Origin: Deltaproteobacteria bacterium
GTDB lineage: Bacteria > Desulfobacterota > Desulfobacteria > Desulfobacterales > B30-G6
Assembly: GCA_022340465.1 (NCBI GenBank)
Contig: JAJDNW010000100.1
Location: forward strand, 30,884-94,883
Direction: 5' to 3'
Length of the DNA stretch: 64,000 nucleotides
Position 1 is the first letter of the stretch; each line of letters starts with the position of its first letter. Shown one piece after another: positions 50,929 through 59,514 of the stretch. A model generated the notes under the pieces. That model had not been told where the DNA came from and searched no databases. It worked only from the letters and a program-made list of their open reading frames with translations. Made by a program: the position numbers and the translations under genes.

Positions 50929-53016
50929 ATGAAAAGTAGACGCATTACCCAACACCCGATTTTGGAAATACCGGCAAGAAAAACGGTGGCTTTTTCCTGG
51001 AACGGCGAAATGTTGGAGGGTTTCGGTGGCGAAATGATTTCATCCGCCCTGATTGCCAACGACATCCATGTCTTCGGACATCACCATAAGGACGGCAGCG
51101 CCCAGGGAATCTTCTGCGCCAACGGACAGTGTTCCCAGTGCCTGGTGACGGCCGACGGCCTTCCGGTCAAAGCCTGCATGACACCGCTGGCGGACGGCAT
51201 GCTGCTCGAAAGCGTCGAAGGGTTGCCCCGCCTGCCTCGGGACGATGGCACTCCCGTGCCCCGTCCGATTCCGGTAACCGACGTGGACGTATTGATCATC
51301 GGCGGCGGTCCGGCAGGCCTTTCGGCGGCGATCGAACTCGGCAAGCTGGACATCGCGACCCTGATCATCGACGACAAGAACCACCTGGGCGGCAAGCTGG
51401 TGTTGCAGACCCACAAGTTTTTCGGATCTGTGGAAGATTCCTACGCAGGTACCCGCGGATTCGAAATCGGTAAAATCCTCAGCCGGCGGGTTGCCGAATT
51501 CAGCTGCATACATGTTTGGCTGGAAGCGACGGCCGTGGGCGTGTTTTCCGACGGCCTGGTAGGCATCGTCCAGGGTAAGCGCTACCGTCAGGTACGCCCC
51601 AAAAAGCTGCTGGTGGCCACGGGTGCCCGTGAAAAGATGCTCTCCTTCCCCGGGAATACCTTGCCCGGTGTTTACGGTGCCGGGGCTTTCCAGACCCTGG
51701 TAAACCGGGATCTGATCAAGGCATCCGAAAGGGTGCTCGTGGTCGGCGGGGGTAATGTCGGCCTCATCGCCGGATACCATGCCATCCAGGCGGGCATCGA
51801 GGTCGTGGGCCTGGTGGAAGCCCTGCCCCAGGTGGGCGGCTACAAGGTTCACGCCGACAAGCTCAAACGTCTCGGCGTGCCCATCTACACCGGCCACACG
51901 GTGGTCGCCGCCCATGGAAACGACCATGTGGCGTCCGTCACCATCGCCCAACTGGATGACAACTGGAAAACCGTTCCCGACACCCACCGGACCTTCGAGG
52001 TGGACACCGTGCTCATCGCCGTAGGCCTGGCGGAAGTGAACGAGTTCTACCACAAGGCCAAAGACTTTGGCATGGACGTGTTTTCCGCCGGCGACGCGCA
52101 GCAGATTGCCGAAGCATCGGCTGCCATGTTCACTGGCAGGATAGAAGGCGTCAACATTGCCCGATCCCTGGGATACGCCGTGGATCCGGTACCTGAAGAC
52201 TGGTACCGCAAAGTGGCCGTCCTGAAATCGAAACCCGGCCAGTTGAAGGAACGGCTCAAACCGGAGCAGGAGGAGGGCGTCTTTCCCGTCATTCACTGTT
52301 TCCAGGAGGTTCCCTGCAACCCCTGCACCTCGGTTTGCAAGGCCGGAATCATCCACACGCAGGATGACCGCATCACCGGACTGCCGTATGTGACGGACCG
52401 CAGCGCCTGCACCGGGTGCGCCAACTGCGTGGCTGTCTGCCCGGGTCTTGCCATTACCCTGGTCGATTTTCGTAAAGATGCCGAGACGCCGACCGTGACC
52501 CTGCCCTACGAAATCTGGCGGGACGAAGTGGCCCTCGGGCAGTTGGTGCCGGTCACCGACGAAGCCGGTGCGATCCTGGGTTATTTCCCGGTCAAAGGGG
52601 TGCGGGTAAAGAAGAAATATCCGCGCACCTGCCTGGTCCAGGTCCGAATGGACAAAACCCTGGCCAAACGCGCTGCCGGCATCTGGGTGCAGGAAGCCCA
52701 GATCGAGCCGTCCCAAATATATGAAAGGGAACCCCTTCCGGACGACGCCGTCATCTGTCGCTGTGAACGCGTCAGGGCCGGTGAAATCCGGGAAATGATC
52801 CGCAACGGCATCCGGGACATCAATCAACTCAAGGCCCTGACCAGGGCGGGTATGGGAGCATGCGGTTCCAAGACATGCCGCCCCATGATCTGGCGCATTT
52901 TCCAGGAAGAAGGGATCGACCCGGGAGAAGTCGTGGACCGCACCGATCGACCGCCGTTTGTGGAGGTTCCCATAGGGTATTTTGCCGGCATTCACGGGGA
53001 GGAAGATCATGGATGA
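50929..53016 (+). CDS. Multidomain FAD/Fe-S oxidoreductase (HcnA-HcnB / sarcosine oxidase alpha-like)
   Basis: A 695-aa protein. Residues 1-100 form a 2Fe-2S domain with C63, C68, C71 and C83, as in HcnA and the N-terminus of sarcosine oxidase alpha. An FAD fold starts at VLIIGGGPAGLSAA (about 121-134), a second dinucleotide fold at VLVVGGGNVGLIAG, then a ferredoxin-like insert with CFQEVPCNPCTSVCKAG and CTGCANCVAVCPG (about 460-505), and a C-terminal BFD-like 2Fe-2S domain (CRCERV ... CGSKTC). Such subunits take electrons from a DAO-type partner, here encoded eight bases into its 3' end. Substrates in the family include amino acids, opines and N-methyl amino acids; anaerobically it would pass electrons to ferredoxin or NAD+ (inference). 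Confidence 0.88.
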   Translation: MKSRRITQHPILEIPARKTVAFSWNGEMLEGFGGEMISSALIANDIHVFGHHHKDGSAQGIFCANGQCSQCLVTADGLPVKACMTPLADGMLLESVEGLPRLPRDDGTPVPRPIPVTDVDVLIIGGGPAGLSAAIELGKLDIATLIIDDKNHLGGKLVLQTHKFFGSVEDSYAGTRGFEIGKILSRRVAEFSCIHVWLEATAVGVFSDGLVGIVQGKRYRQVRPKKLLVATGAREKMLSFPGNTLPGVYGAGAFQTLVNRDLIKASERVLVVGGGNVGLIAGYHAIQAGIEVVGLVEALPQVGGYKVHADKLKRLGVPIYTGHTVVAAHGNDHVASVTIAQLDDNWKTVPDTHRTFEVDTVLIAVGLAEVNEFYHKAKDFGMDVFSAGDAQQIAEASAAMFTGRIEGVNIARSLGYAVDPVPEDWYRKVAVLKSKPGQLKERLKPEQEEGVFPVIHCFQEVPCNPCTSVCKAGIIHTQDDRITGLPYVTDRSACTGCANCVAVCPGLAITLVDFRKDAETPTVTLPYEIWRDEVALGQLVPVTDEAGAILGYFPVKGVRVKKKYPRTCLVQVRMDKTLAKRAAGIWVQEAQIEPSQIYEREPLPDDAVICRCERVRAGEIREMIRNGIRDINQLKALTRAGMGACGSKTCRPMIWRIFQEEGIDPGEVVDRTDRPPFVEVPIGYFAGIHGEEDHG

Positions 53017-54160
53017 ATTCGATGTGATAATCATTGGAGCTGGATCGGTGGGCGTGCCCACCGCCATGGCCCTGAGTGAAAAGGGTTTCAAATGCCTGGT
53101 GCTGGACTGGCGCCCTTCCCAGGGGCAGGGGCAGAACAAACATGCCATCGGCGGTATCCGCGCCACCCATTCGGATCCCGCCAAAATAAAAGTCAGCAAG
53201 CGCTCTCTGGAAATTTTCTCCGGGTGGAAAGACACATACGGCGAAGATATCGAGTGGCTTAAGGGGGGCTACACGTTTCCGGTCTACACGGAAGCGGACG
53301 CGGACGTCCTGAAGTCGATCCTGCCCATTCAACAATCTTTCGGCCTGAATATCGACTTTGTCGGCCCGGAAGAAATAAGCGCGGTGATTCCCGGCATCAA
53401 TCCGGAGGGGCTATTAGGGGGCACCCATTCGATGGACGACGGTTCTGCATCGCCGCTGTTGTCCATCAACGCCTTTTACCGGCGGGCCCGATCCCTGGGA
53501 AGCGTTTTCAAATTCAGGGAGAAGGTGATGTCCATCATGGTTTCCAGCGACCGGGCCATCGGCGTGGTCACCGAAAATTCTCATTACACGGCGCCGGTGG
53601 TCATCGATGCCGCCGGTCCCAGATCCCGGGAGCTTTGCAGCAGTGTGGAGGTCGGCGTACCCGTGTTTGCCGACAGCCACGAGGGCGCCATCACCGAACC
53701 GACGCAATCGTTTTTTACGACCATGGTGGTGGACATCAGGCCCGGTCCGGGTTCAAAAAATTACTACTTTTATCAAAACCCCCGCGGACAGGTGGTGTTC
53801 TGCATCACGCCCGATCCGCCTATCGTGGGCATGGACATGCGCGAAACATCGCTGTTTCTGCCCCAGGTGTGCTCGCGCATGGTCAAGCTGCTGCCGCGTT
53901 TGAAAAACCTGCGCGTCCGCAGGATCTGGCGGGGGTTGTATCCCAACACCCCGGACGGATCCCCTATCGTGGGCTGGAATCCGGATATCGAAGGGCTGTT
54001 GCATGTCACGGGCATGTGCGGCCAGGGATTCATGCTGGGGCCCGGAATAGCCGAAGTGGTGGCCAGGCTGGTGGCCGGGCAAAGTAGCGACGACGACCGC
54101 AAAATTCTCAACAGCTTCCGGTTGGATCGCACTTTTGCCGGTGAAGAGTCGTTAAAATAA
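53009..54160 (+). CDS. DAO-family FAD-dependent oxidoreductase
   Basis: A 383-aa flavoprotein of the D-amino-acid oxidase/sarcosine oxidase beta/HcnC family. The N-terminal dinucleotide fold is VIIIGAGSVGVPTAMALSE, the GQNKHAIGGIRATHSDPAK stretch suits the FAD-contacting loop, and the C-terminal DGSPIVGWNPDIEGLLHVTG and CGQGFMLGPG are family signatures. It oxidises an amine to an imine, which hydrolyses to an oxo-acid or an aldehyde. The ATG overlaps the preceding gene by eight bases, indicating a complex of the two subunits. The next gene encodes an aldehyde oxidoreductase. Confidence 0.88.
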   Translation: MDEFDVIIIGAGSVGVPTAMALSEKGFKCLVLDWRPSQGQGQNKHAIGGIRATHSDPAKIKVSKRSLEIFSGWKDTYGEDIEWLKGGYTFPVYTEADADVLKSILPIQQSFGLNIDFVGPEEISAVIPGINPEGLLGGTHSMDDGSASPLLSINAFYRRARSLGSVFKFREKVMSIMVSSDRAIGVVTENSHYTAPVVIDAAGPRSRELCSSVEVGVPVFADSHEGAITEPTQSFFTTMVVDIRPGPGSKNYYFYQNPRGQVVFCITPDPPIVGMDMRETSLFLPQVCSRMVKLLPRLKNLRVRRIWRGLYPNTPDGSPIVGWNPDIEGLLHVTGMCGQGFMLGPGIAEVVARLVAGQSSDDDRKILNSFRLDRTFAGEESLK

Positions 54161-54190
54161 AACCGCAATAACGCAAAGGGGGTGAAGACC

Positions 54191-56317
54191 ATGGAGACAA
54201 TGAGTTTGAAAACCCGAATTGGATATGGGCGTCCGACGATCCATAACGGTTACGCCGGTCAAACCCTCTATGTCGATCTTTCGGACTCCTCCATCGAAAT
54301 CAAACCGGTTACCGAAGAGATGAAAAAGATATTCGTGGGGGGCAAGGGCTTCGATCTATGGCTGCTGTGGCAAGCCGTTACGGCGAGCACCCGCTGGAAC
54401 GCCCGGGACAATGCCGTCTGCATCGCCTCCGGGCCCATGGGGGGAACGCCTAGCTACCCGGGGGCCGGGAAAAGCATCGTCGCGACGCTTTCGCCCCTTA
54501 CCGGCTCGGTGATGGACTCCAATGTCGGGGGGTACTTCGGACCTTATCTCAAATTCTCCGGATTCGATGCGCTGGAAATCCAGGGCAAGGCCCCCCGGGA
54601 CACCATCGTTTTCATCGACGGCATTGAAGAGAAAATTGAAATCATCGATGCACCGGGTCTTCCTGAAGACGCCTATGCGCTGTCCCGGCTCCTGACAGGC
54701 CATTTCGGCAAAGGCAAACCACGTGACATCTCGGTGGTTTCCACCGGCCCCGGGGCCGCCAACAGCCTTATGGGCTGCCTCAATTTCTCATGGTACGATG
54801 CGGCCCGGAGAAGGGCCCGGTACAAACAGGCCGGCCGGGGCGGCATCGGGACGGTCTTTGCCGACAAGGGCATCAAGGCACTGGTCGTCCGCTGGGGCGG
54901 CGTTAAACTCGAAACCAATGGCCCCTCCGATCCCGAAGCGTTGAAACGCGTGGCCAGGCTGCACTCCCGGGAAATCTCCGATCTCGACCCCAAGCAGAAC
55001 GAGATGGCTTCCATCGGCACCACCCACCTGGTGCCCATCATGAACGACTACGATCTGTTACCCACCCACAATTTCAAATTCGGCCGGCACCCGGGTGCCG
55101 CTCTCATCGGCAAGGACGCTTACCGCCCGTTATTTGACAAGGGATACGACGGTTGCTGGATGGGGTGCACCGTGGCCTGCGCCCATGGTGTCAGGGACTT
55201 TGTCCCGGTAAGCGGCCCTTACCGTGGCAAGCGCGTCTTCGTGGACGGGCCTGAATATGAAACCATCGCCGGGTGCGGGTCCAACATCGGCATTTTCGAC
55301 CCTTACACCATTTTGGAAATCAATTTCTATTGCGACGCCTACGGCATCGACACCATCTCCTTCGGCACGAGTCTGGCCTTTGCCATGGAGTGCTTTGAAA
55401 TGGGCCTGATCGGCAAGGATCTCACCCAAATGGACCTCTCCTTCGGCAATCGGGTCAGCGCCCTGGAAGCCCTGCATCAGATGGCTGAAGGCCGGGGCTT
55501 CGGCAATATGCTGGGCCAGGGGATCCGGCGCATGAAAGCGATTTTTCATGAAAAATACGGCGCCGATGCCGTCATCATGCAGGATATCGGTATGGAGTGC
55601 AAGGGACTCGAGTTTTCCGAATACATGACCAAAGAGTCCCTGGCCCAGCAGGGCGGGTATGGCCTGGCCCTCAAGGGCCCCCAGCACGATGAAGCCTGGT
55701 TGATTTTCCTGGACATGGTGCACAACTTCATGCCCTCCTTCGAACAAAAGGCCGAGGCCCTGCACTGGTTTCCCATGTTCAGAACCTGGTTCGGCCTCTG
55801 CGGGTTGTGCAAACTGCCCTGGAACGACATCGTCCCCGAAGACAACAAGGACCAGATGGAACCGGCCAAGGTCGTGAAACACGTGGGCTGGTATGCCGAA
55901 TTTTTTGCGGCGGTGACCGGCAGACAGGTCAAACCGGACGACCTCATCACCATGAGCGAAGCGGTATACAACTTCCAGCGAATCTTCAACCTGAAGATGG
56001 GTTTTGGCCGGCGGGAGCATGACAGCATCCCCTACCGTTCCGTGGGCCCTGTCACGGACGAAGAATATCAATCCCGCCGGGAACGCTATGATCGGCAGCT
56101 TGAAGAAAAGGCCGGTGTTGACATTCAAGGCAAATCCACCGCCGAAAAAGTGGCCCTTTTGCGCCGGTACCGCGAGGATCAATACGAAAAGCTGAAGGAC
56201 GCGGTTTATCAACGCCGGGGATGGACCCCAGACGGCGTACCCACCCTCGAAACCGCCAAACGTCTCCACATTGATTTTCCGGACGTGATGGCGCTTCTCG
56301 AAAGCCATCAACGCTGA
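54191..56317 (+). CDS. Aldehyde:ferredoxin oxidoreductase family (tungsten enzyme)
   Basis: A 708-aa AOR-family protein. N-terminal YVDLSDSSIEIKPV and FVGGKGFDLWLLW are the pterin-binding start; GNAPSGP-like SGPMGGTPSYPGAGK follows. Cluster ligands are probably C322, C326 and C330 in GCWMGCTVACAH plus C537 or C540 in LCGLCKLPWND. Spacing of the first three is C-x3-C-x3-C, whereas the classical archaeal enzyme has C-x2-C-x3-C. Family members use W-bispterin to oxidise aldehydes to acids with ferredoxin, or reduce acids or aryl-CoA (BamB group). It follows the DAO-type gene by 30 bases. ATG 54191 was chosen with AAAGGGGG upstream; GTG 54182 is an alternative. Confidence 0.9.
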   Translation: METMSLKTRIGYGRPTIHNGYAGQTLYVDLSDSSIEIKPVTEEMKKIFVGGKGFDLWLLWQAVTASTRWNARDNAVCIASGPMGGTPSYPGAGKSIVATLSPLTGSVMDSNVGGYFGPYLKFSGFDALEIQGKAPRDTIVFIDGIEEKIEIIDAPGLPEDAYALSRLLTGHFGKGKPRDISVVSTGPGAANSLMGCLNFSWYDAARRRARYKQAGRGGIGTVFADKGIKALVVRWGGVKLETNGPSDPEALKRVARLHSREISDLDPKQNEMASIGTTHLVPIMNDYDLLPTHNFKFGRHPGAALIGKDAYRPLFDKGYDGCWMGCTVACAHGVRDFVPVSGPYRGKRVFVDGPEYETIAGCGSNIGIFDPYTILEINFYCDAYGIDTISFGTSLAFAMECFEMGLIGKDLTQMDLSFGNRVSALEALHQMAEGRGFGNMLGQGIRRMKAIFHEKYGADAVIMQDIGMECKGLEFSEYMTKESLAQQGGYGLALKGPQHDEAWLIFLDMVHNFMPSFEQKAEALHWFPMFRTWFGLCGLCKLPWNDIVPEDNKDQMEPAKVVKHVGWYAEFFAAVTGRQVKPDDLITMSEAVYNFQRIFNLKMGFGRREHDSIPYRSVGPVTDEEYQSRRERYDRQLEEKAGVDIQGKSTAEKVALLRRYREDQYEKLKDAVYQRRGWTPDGVPTLETAKRLHIDFPDVMALLESHQR

Positions 56318-56331
56318 AAGGAGGATGACCC

Positions 56332-56847
56332 ATGGATATAAAAATAGATAAAATTCTTTATGCGACGGATCTCTCTAAAAATTCCGCTTATGCGTTTCGT
56401 TATGCCGTCGATTGTGCGGAAAAAAACCACGCCAAAATAATCATTCTGCATGTTCGTGAAGACTTTTCCGCCACAACCAAAATGCTGATGACTTCTTATC
56501 TGAACGAAGAGCAGATCAAAAAACTGCATGCCGAAAGCGAGGATTACACCCACGAACGGATCAAAAAAAGGCTGAAGGTTCTCTGCGAAAAAGAGCTGAA
56601 ATCCGAGATCGAACTCACGGATATGATCGAAGGAATTAAGGTAAAGGAAGGATTCCCGGCAGAAATCATCCTTCAAAGCGCCGATGAACTCGATGTCGAC
56701 CTGATCATCATGGGAACCAACAGCAAAGGCTTCATTGAAAATACCTTTCTGGGTAGCACGGCCAAAAGAGTTCTGCGCCGCACCCATAAACCTATCTTCA
56801 TCGTGCCCATACCCAGGGGGGAGATCGATATCTCAGTACCTGAATAA
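56332..56847 (+). CDS. Universal stress protein (UspA family)
   Basis: A 171-aa UspA protein with KILYATDLSKNSAYAFRYA at the start and the nucleotide-binding motif MGTNSKGFIENTFLGSTAKRV. AAAGGAGG precedes the ATG, 14 bases after the AOR stop. A second UspA gene follows after 16 bases. The run suggests that nucleotide-binding stress proteins belong to the amine/aldehyde operon. Confidence 0.92.
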   Translation: MDIKIDKILYATDLSKNSAYAFRYAVDCAEKNHAKIIILHVREDFSATTKMLMTSYLNEEQIKKLHAESEDYTHERIKKRLKVLCEKELKSEIELTDMIEGIKVKEGFPAEIILQSADELDVDLIIMGTNSKGFIENTFLGSTAKRVLRRTHKPIFIVPIPRGEIDISVPE

Positions 56848-56863
56848 GCCATCGGGAGGAAAC

Positions 56864-57256
56864 ATGAAAATTCTGGTTGGATATGACGGCTCGAGAATGG
56901 CCGAAGACGCGTTGAAGCTGGCAATCAAAAGGGCCCTGGTCCTGGATGCCCGGGTATTGGTGGCGACCACCATGCCCAAGGCCGACAACAGCCAGTTGGA
57001 TGAGGTGAACGAAGCCGAGGGCAGTTTGGCCTATGCCAAATCGCTGGTCGAAAAAAGGGGAGTCCCCTGCGAGACACATCTTCTGATTCGTGGTCTTTCC
57101 CCGGGTGAAGACCTCGTCCTCTTTGCCCGGGAAAACCAGGTCGACGAAATCATTGTCGGCATCAGAAGACGTTCAAAGGTAGGCAAAATAATCATGGGAT
57201 CGACAGCGCAGTATGTGATCCTCAAGGCACCCTGCCCGGTGGTGACGCTGAAATAG
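56864..57256 (+). CDS. Universal stress protein, short (UspA family)
   Basis: A 130-aa UspA protein: MKILVGYDGSRMAEDALKLA start and IVGIRRRSKVGKIIMGSTAQY near the end. GGGAGGA is upstream of ATG 56864. It is about 20 residues shorter than most family members but retains the ATP motif in a modified form (RRRSK in place of the usual small-residue loop). Confidence 0.9.
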   Translation: MKILVGYDGSRMAEDALKLAIKRALVLDARVLVATTMPKADNSQLDEVNEAEGSLAYAKSLVEKRGVPCETHLLIRGLSPGEDLVLFARENQVDEIIVGIRRRSKVGKIIMGSTAQYVILKAPCPVVTLK

Positions 57257-57364
57257 CCCTGCCAGGCCGCTCTGCTTTATTTTTGCCGGACCGGAACAGC
57301 GAGGGCATCTCCTGGCCGCCTGCTGCGTTGGTAAACGAGCGAATCAAACAGACCAATTCCTGAC
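57257..57364. other. Intergenic leader part without a gene
   Basis: The gap from the UspA stop to the CstA-family start is 399 bases. This first part shows no gene or clear terminator. The palindrome at 57365, the large palindrome at 57543 and the sigma-54 promoter occupy most of the rest. Confidence 0.4.
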
Positions 57365-57405
57365 AATGCAGATTCCCCTCGAGCTCGCTGCGGGGAATCT
57401 GCATT
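57365..57405. repeat. AATGCAGATTCCCC inverted repeat
   Basis: AATGCAGATTCCCC and GGGGAATCTGCATT form a perfect 14-bp inverted repeat around 13 bases (including GAGCTC). No T-run follows. It may terminate the UspA operon from either side, or be a dispersed palindromic element. Confidence 0.65.
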
Positions 57406-57542
57406 CCATTGACACCCATGGCGCTGCCGCCCCTACCTTTAGCGGACTATCTAAGTTTTGCGAAATCCCACTTCGCTATTTTTCTAAACACGCGCGCTTT
57501 CCGGCGCGTCATACCGAAGCATTGCCGATCTAACAGTTCAAT

Positions 57543-57570
57543 ATCATTGGAATTAATCAATTACAATGAT
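57543..57570. promoter_or_regulatory. 28-bp palindromic operator next to a sigma-54 promoter
   Basis: ATCATTGGAATTAA and TCAATTACAATGAT form a continuous 28-bp palindrome with two mismatched pairs. It ends two bases before the -24 element at 57573. A protein bound there would touch the polymerase footprint, so repression or a bending role (IHF-like) is more likely than classical remote activation (inference). Confidence 0.6.
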
Positions 57571-57572
57571 GG

Positions 57573-57588
57573 TGGCATATTTAATGCT
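57573..57588 (+). promoter_or_regulatory. Sigma-54 promoter of the CstA-family gene
   Basis: TGGCATATTTAATGCT has GG-N10-GC with ATGC in place of TTGC, 68 bp before the ATG at 57656. Confidence 0.65.
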
Positions 57589-57655
57589 ACATTGGGAAGA
57601 CAGCGGGCTCGATTGCGGTTGTTTATTATCATAAACCCTATGGAGGATTGATATT

Positions 57656-59395
57656 ATGGATGCCTTACTCATTATGATTGTTGCGTTTGCCGGCTATATC
57701 CTAATGTACCACTTGTATGGCAGGTATATTGGCAAGCATATTTTTGCTTTGTCGAAGGATGCCACAGCCCCGGCAAAGGAGTTTGAAGACGGTGAGGACT
57801 ATGTGCCCACCAAGAAGGAGGTCATCTTTGGACACCACTTCACCTCCATTGCCGGCACCGGCCCCATCGTCGGTCCGGCCATCGCCATTATCTGGGGGTG
57901 GGTCCCGGCACTGTTGTGGGTATTTATCGGCAGCATTGTCATGGGAGCGGTGCATGATTTCGGCGCTTTGATCATTTCCATGCGCAACCAGGGCAAATCG
58001 ATTTCCGACTATACGGCCAAATATGTAAACAGCCGCACGCGTTTTCTGTTCTTTCTGATCGTGTTCCTGGAACTGTGGATCGTGATCGCCGTCTTCGGGC
58101 TGGTCATTGCCATCATCTTTGCCATGTACCCGCAGTCCGTGCTGGCGGTTTGGGTGGAAGTTCCCATCGCTGTCACCCTGGGTTACCTCATCTACAAAAA
58201 AGGTAAAAATATCATGGCCTGGTCCATCTACGCTGTTATCGCCATGTATCTTTGCGTCTTTCTGGGGCCCTACCTGCCCTTTAAAATGCCGGCCATAGCG
58301 GGTATCCCGGCTACGGGCATCTGGACCATCATCCTTCTGGCCTATGGTTTCATCGCCTCTGTTCTGCCGGTCACAACCCTGTTGCAGCCCAGGGATTTTA
58401 TCAATTCCCACCAGCTGGTCATCGCCATGGCCCTTTTGGTGCTAGGCGTCCTGGTCGCCGCCTTTGGCGGTGATCTGGAACTGGTTGCCCCTGCTGTTCA
58501 GAGCACTCCGGCCAAAGCGCCCCCCATGTGGCCTTTTCTTTTCATCACCATCGCCTGTGGGGCTATTTCCGGATTCCACTCCCTGGTGTCGTCGGGTACC
58601 TCATCCAAACAGGTGCGCGGCGAAGAGGATTCCCTTTTCGTGGGCTACGGTTCCATGCTGATGGAAGGGGCTCTGGCCACGCTGGTGATCATCGCCGTGG
58701 CCGCCGGCATCGGGCTGGGCTACACCACCAAATCCGGCGAGGTGCTGGCCGGTACGGCCGCCTGGACCGCCCACTATTCTTCCTGGGCGGCCGCCGCCGG
58801 GCTGGGCTCCAAAATCAGCGCTTTTGTGGACGGATCGGCTAACATGATCATGGCCATCGGTATCTCGAAAAAGTTCACACTGGCCATCATGGCGGTCTTT
58901 GTCGCCTCTTTTGCCGGAACCACGCTGGATACCGCCACGAGGATTCAGCGCTATGTCATCGGTGAACTCGGGCATTCCATCAATATCGACGGTCTGGCAA
59001 ACAAATGGGTTGCCACGGGGATCGCCGTGGGAACCGCCCTTATCCTGGCCTTTGCCACGGGTGCCAGCGGTAATGGAGCGCTGAAACTCTGGCCGCTTTT
59101 CGGTGCCGTCAACCAGACCCTTGCGGCCCTTGCCCTGATCATCATTACCCTCTATCTCAAGGAAAAAGGCGGCCTCAAATGGCTGGTTGCAGGCATTCCG
59201 GCCGTTTTCATGTCGGTAATGACCATCTGGGCGGTCATCATGAACCAGGCCACGTTCGGCACCGCCCACAATCTGTTGCTGCAGACCATCAACATCATCA
59301 TTCTAGTCATAGCGGTGCTGATCGTCATCGAGGGGGTCGTGAAATTTTTCAAAACAGACGTCCCATCGGGGCAAGCTGTCCCGGAGGCACAGTAA
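57656..59395 (+). CDS. cstA: CstA-family carbon starvation / pyruvate-type transporter
   Basis: A 579-aa polytopic membrane protein of the CstA family. Early signatures YGRYIGKHIFAL, EVIFGHHFTSIAGTGPIVGPA and GSIVMGAVHDFGALI are diagnostic; later GFHSLVSSGTSSKQV and FAGTTLDTATRIQRYV follow. Family members import peptides or pyruvate and respond to carbon limitation. GGAGGATTGATATT precedes the ATG. It has a sigma-54 promoter with an adjoining palindrome, and a structured terminator follows. The symbol denotes the family; the substrate is not shown. Confidence 0.9.
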   Translation: MDALLIMIVAFAGYILMYHLYGRYIGKHIFALSKDATAPAKEFEDGEDYVPTKKEVIFGHHFTSIAGTGPIVGPAIAIIWGWVPALLWVFIGSIVMGAVHDFGALIISMRNQGKSISDYTAKYVNSRTRFLFFLIVFLELWIVIAVFGLVIAIIFAMYPQSVLAVWVEVPIAVTLGYLIYKKGKNIMAWSIYAVIAMYLCVFLGPYLPFKMPAIAGIPATGIWTIILLAYGFIASVLPVTTLLQPRDFINSHQLVIAMALLVLGVLVAAFGGDLELVAPAVQSTPAKAPPMWPFLFITIACGAISGFHSLVSSGTSSKQVRGEEDSLFVGYGSMLMEGALATLVIIAVAAGIGLGYTTKSGEVLAGTAAWTAHYSSWAAAAGLGSKISAFVDGSANMIMAIGISKKFTLAIMAVFVASFAGTTLDTATRIQRYVIGELGHSINIDGLANKWVATGIAVGTALILAFATGASGNGALKLWPLFGAVNQTLAALALIIITLYLKEKGGLKWLVAGIPAVFMSVMTIWAVIMNQATFGTAHNLLLQTINIIILVIAVLIVIEGVVKFFKTDVPSGQAVPEAQ

Positions 59396-59412
59396 CCTTA
59401 ATCATCATGCTT

Positions 59413-59494
59413 TATCGGCGTGGCGGCCCGGGCATTAATATCGGCTCACCGACCCTCCTTCCAAATGCCCGAGGCTCAGCCACGCCGATATTTT
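59413..59494 (+). terminator. Branched terminator structure after cstA
   Basis: The outer stem TATCGGCGTGGC/GCCACGCCGATA (12 bp) encloses an inner stem CGGGCATT/AATGCCCG (8 bp, large loop) and is followed by TTTT. The gap between outer arms is about 54 bases. The outer stem plus T-run can act as an intrinsic terminator; the nested layout is unusual. Confidence 0.65.
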
Positions 59495-59514
59495 CACCTT
59501 AATTGAGCGTTTCA

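Noticed and set aside
51040..53235. 731-codon open frame on the minus strand across the Fe-S flavoprotein
   Set aside because: The plus-strand frame has cofactor motifs and a ribosome-binding site; the minus frame is composed of His/Gly/Asp-rich antisense sequence.
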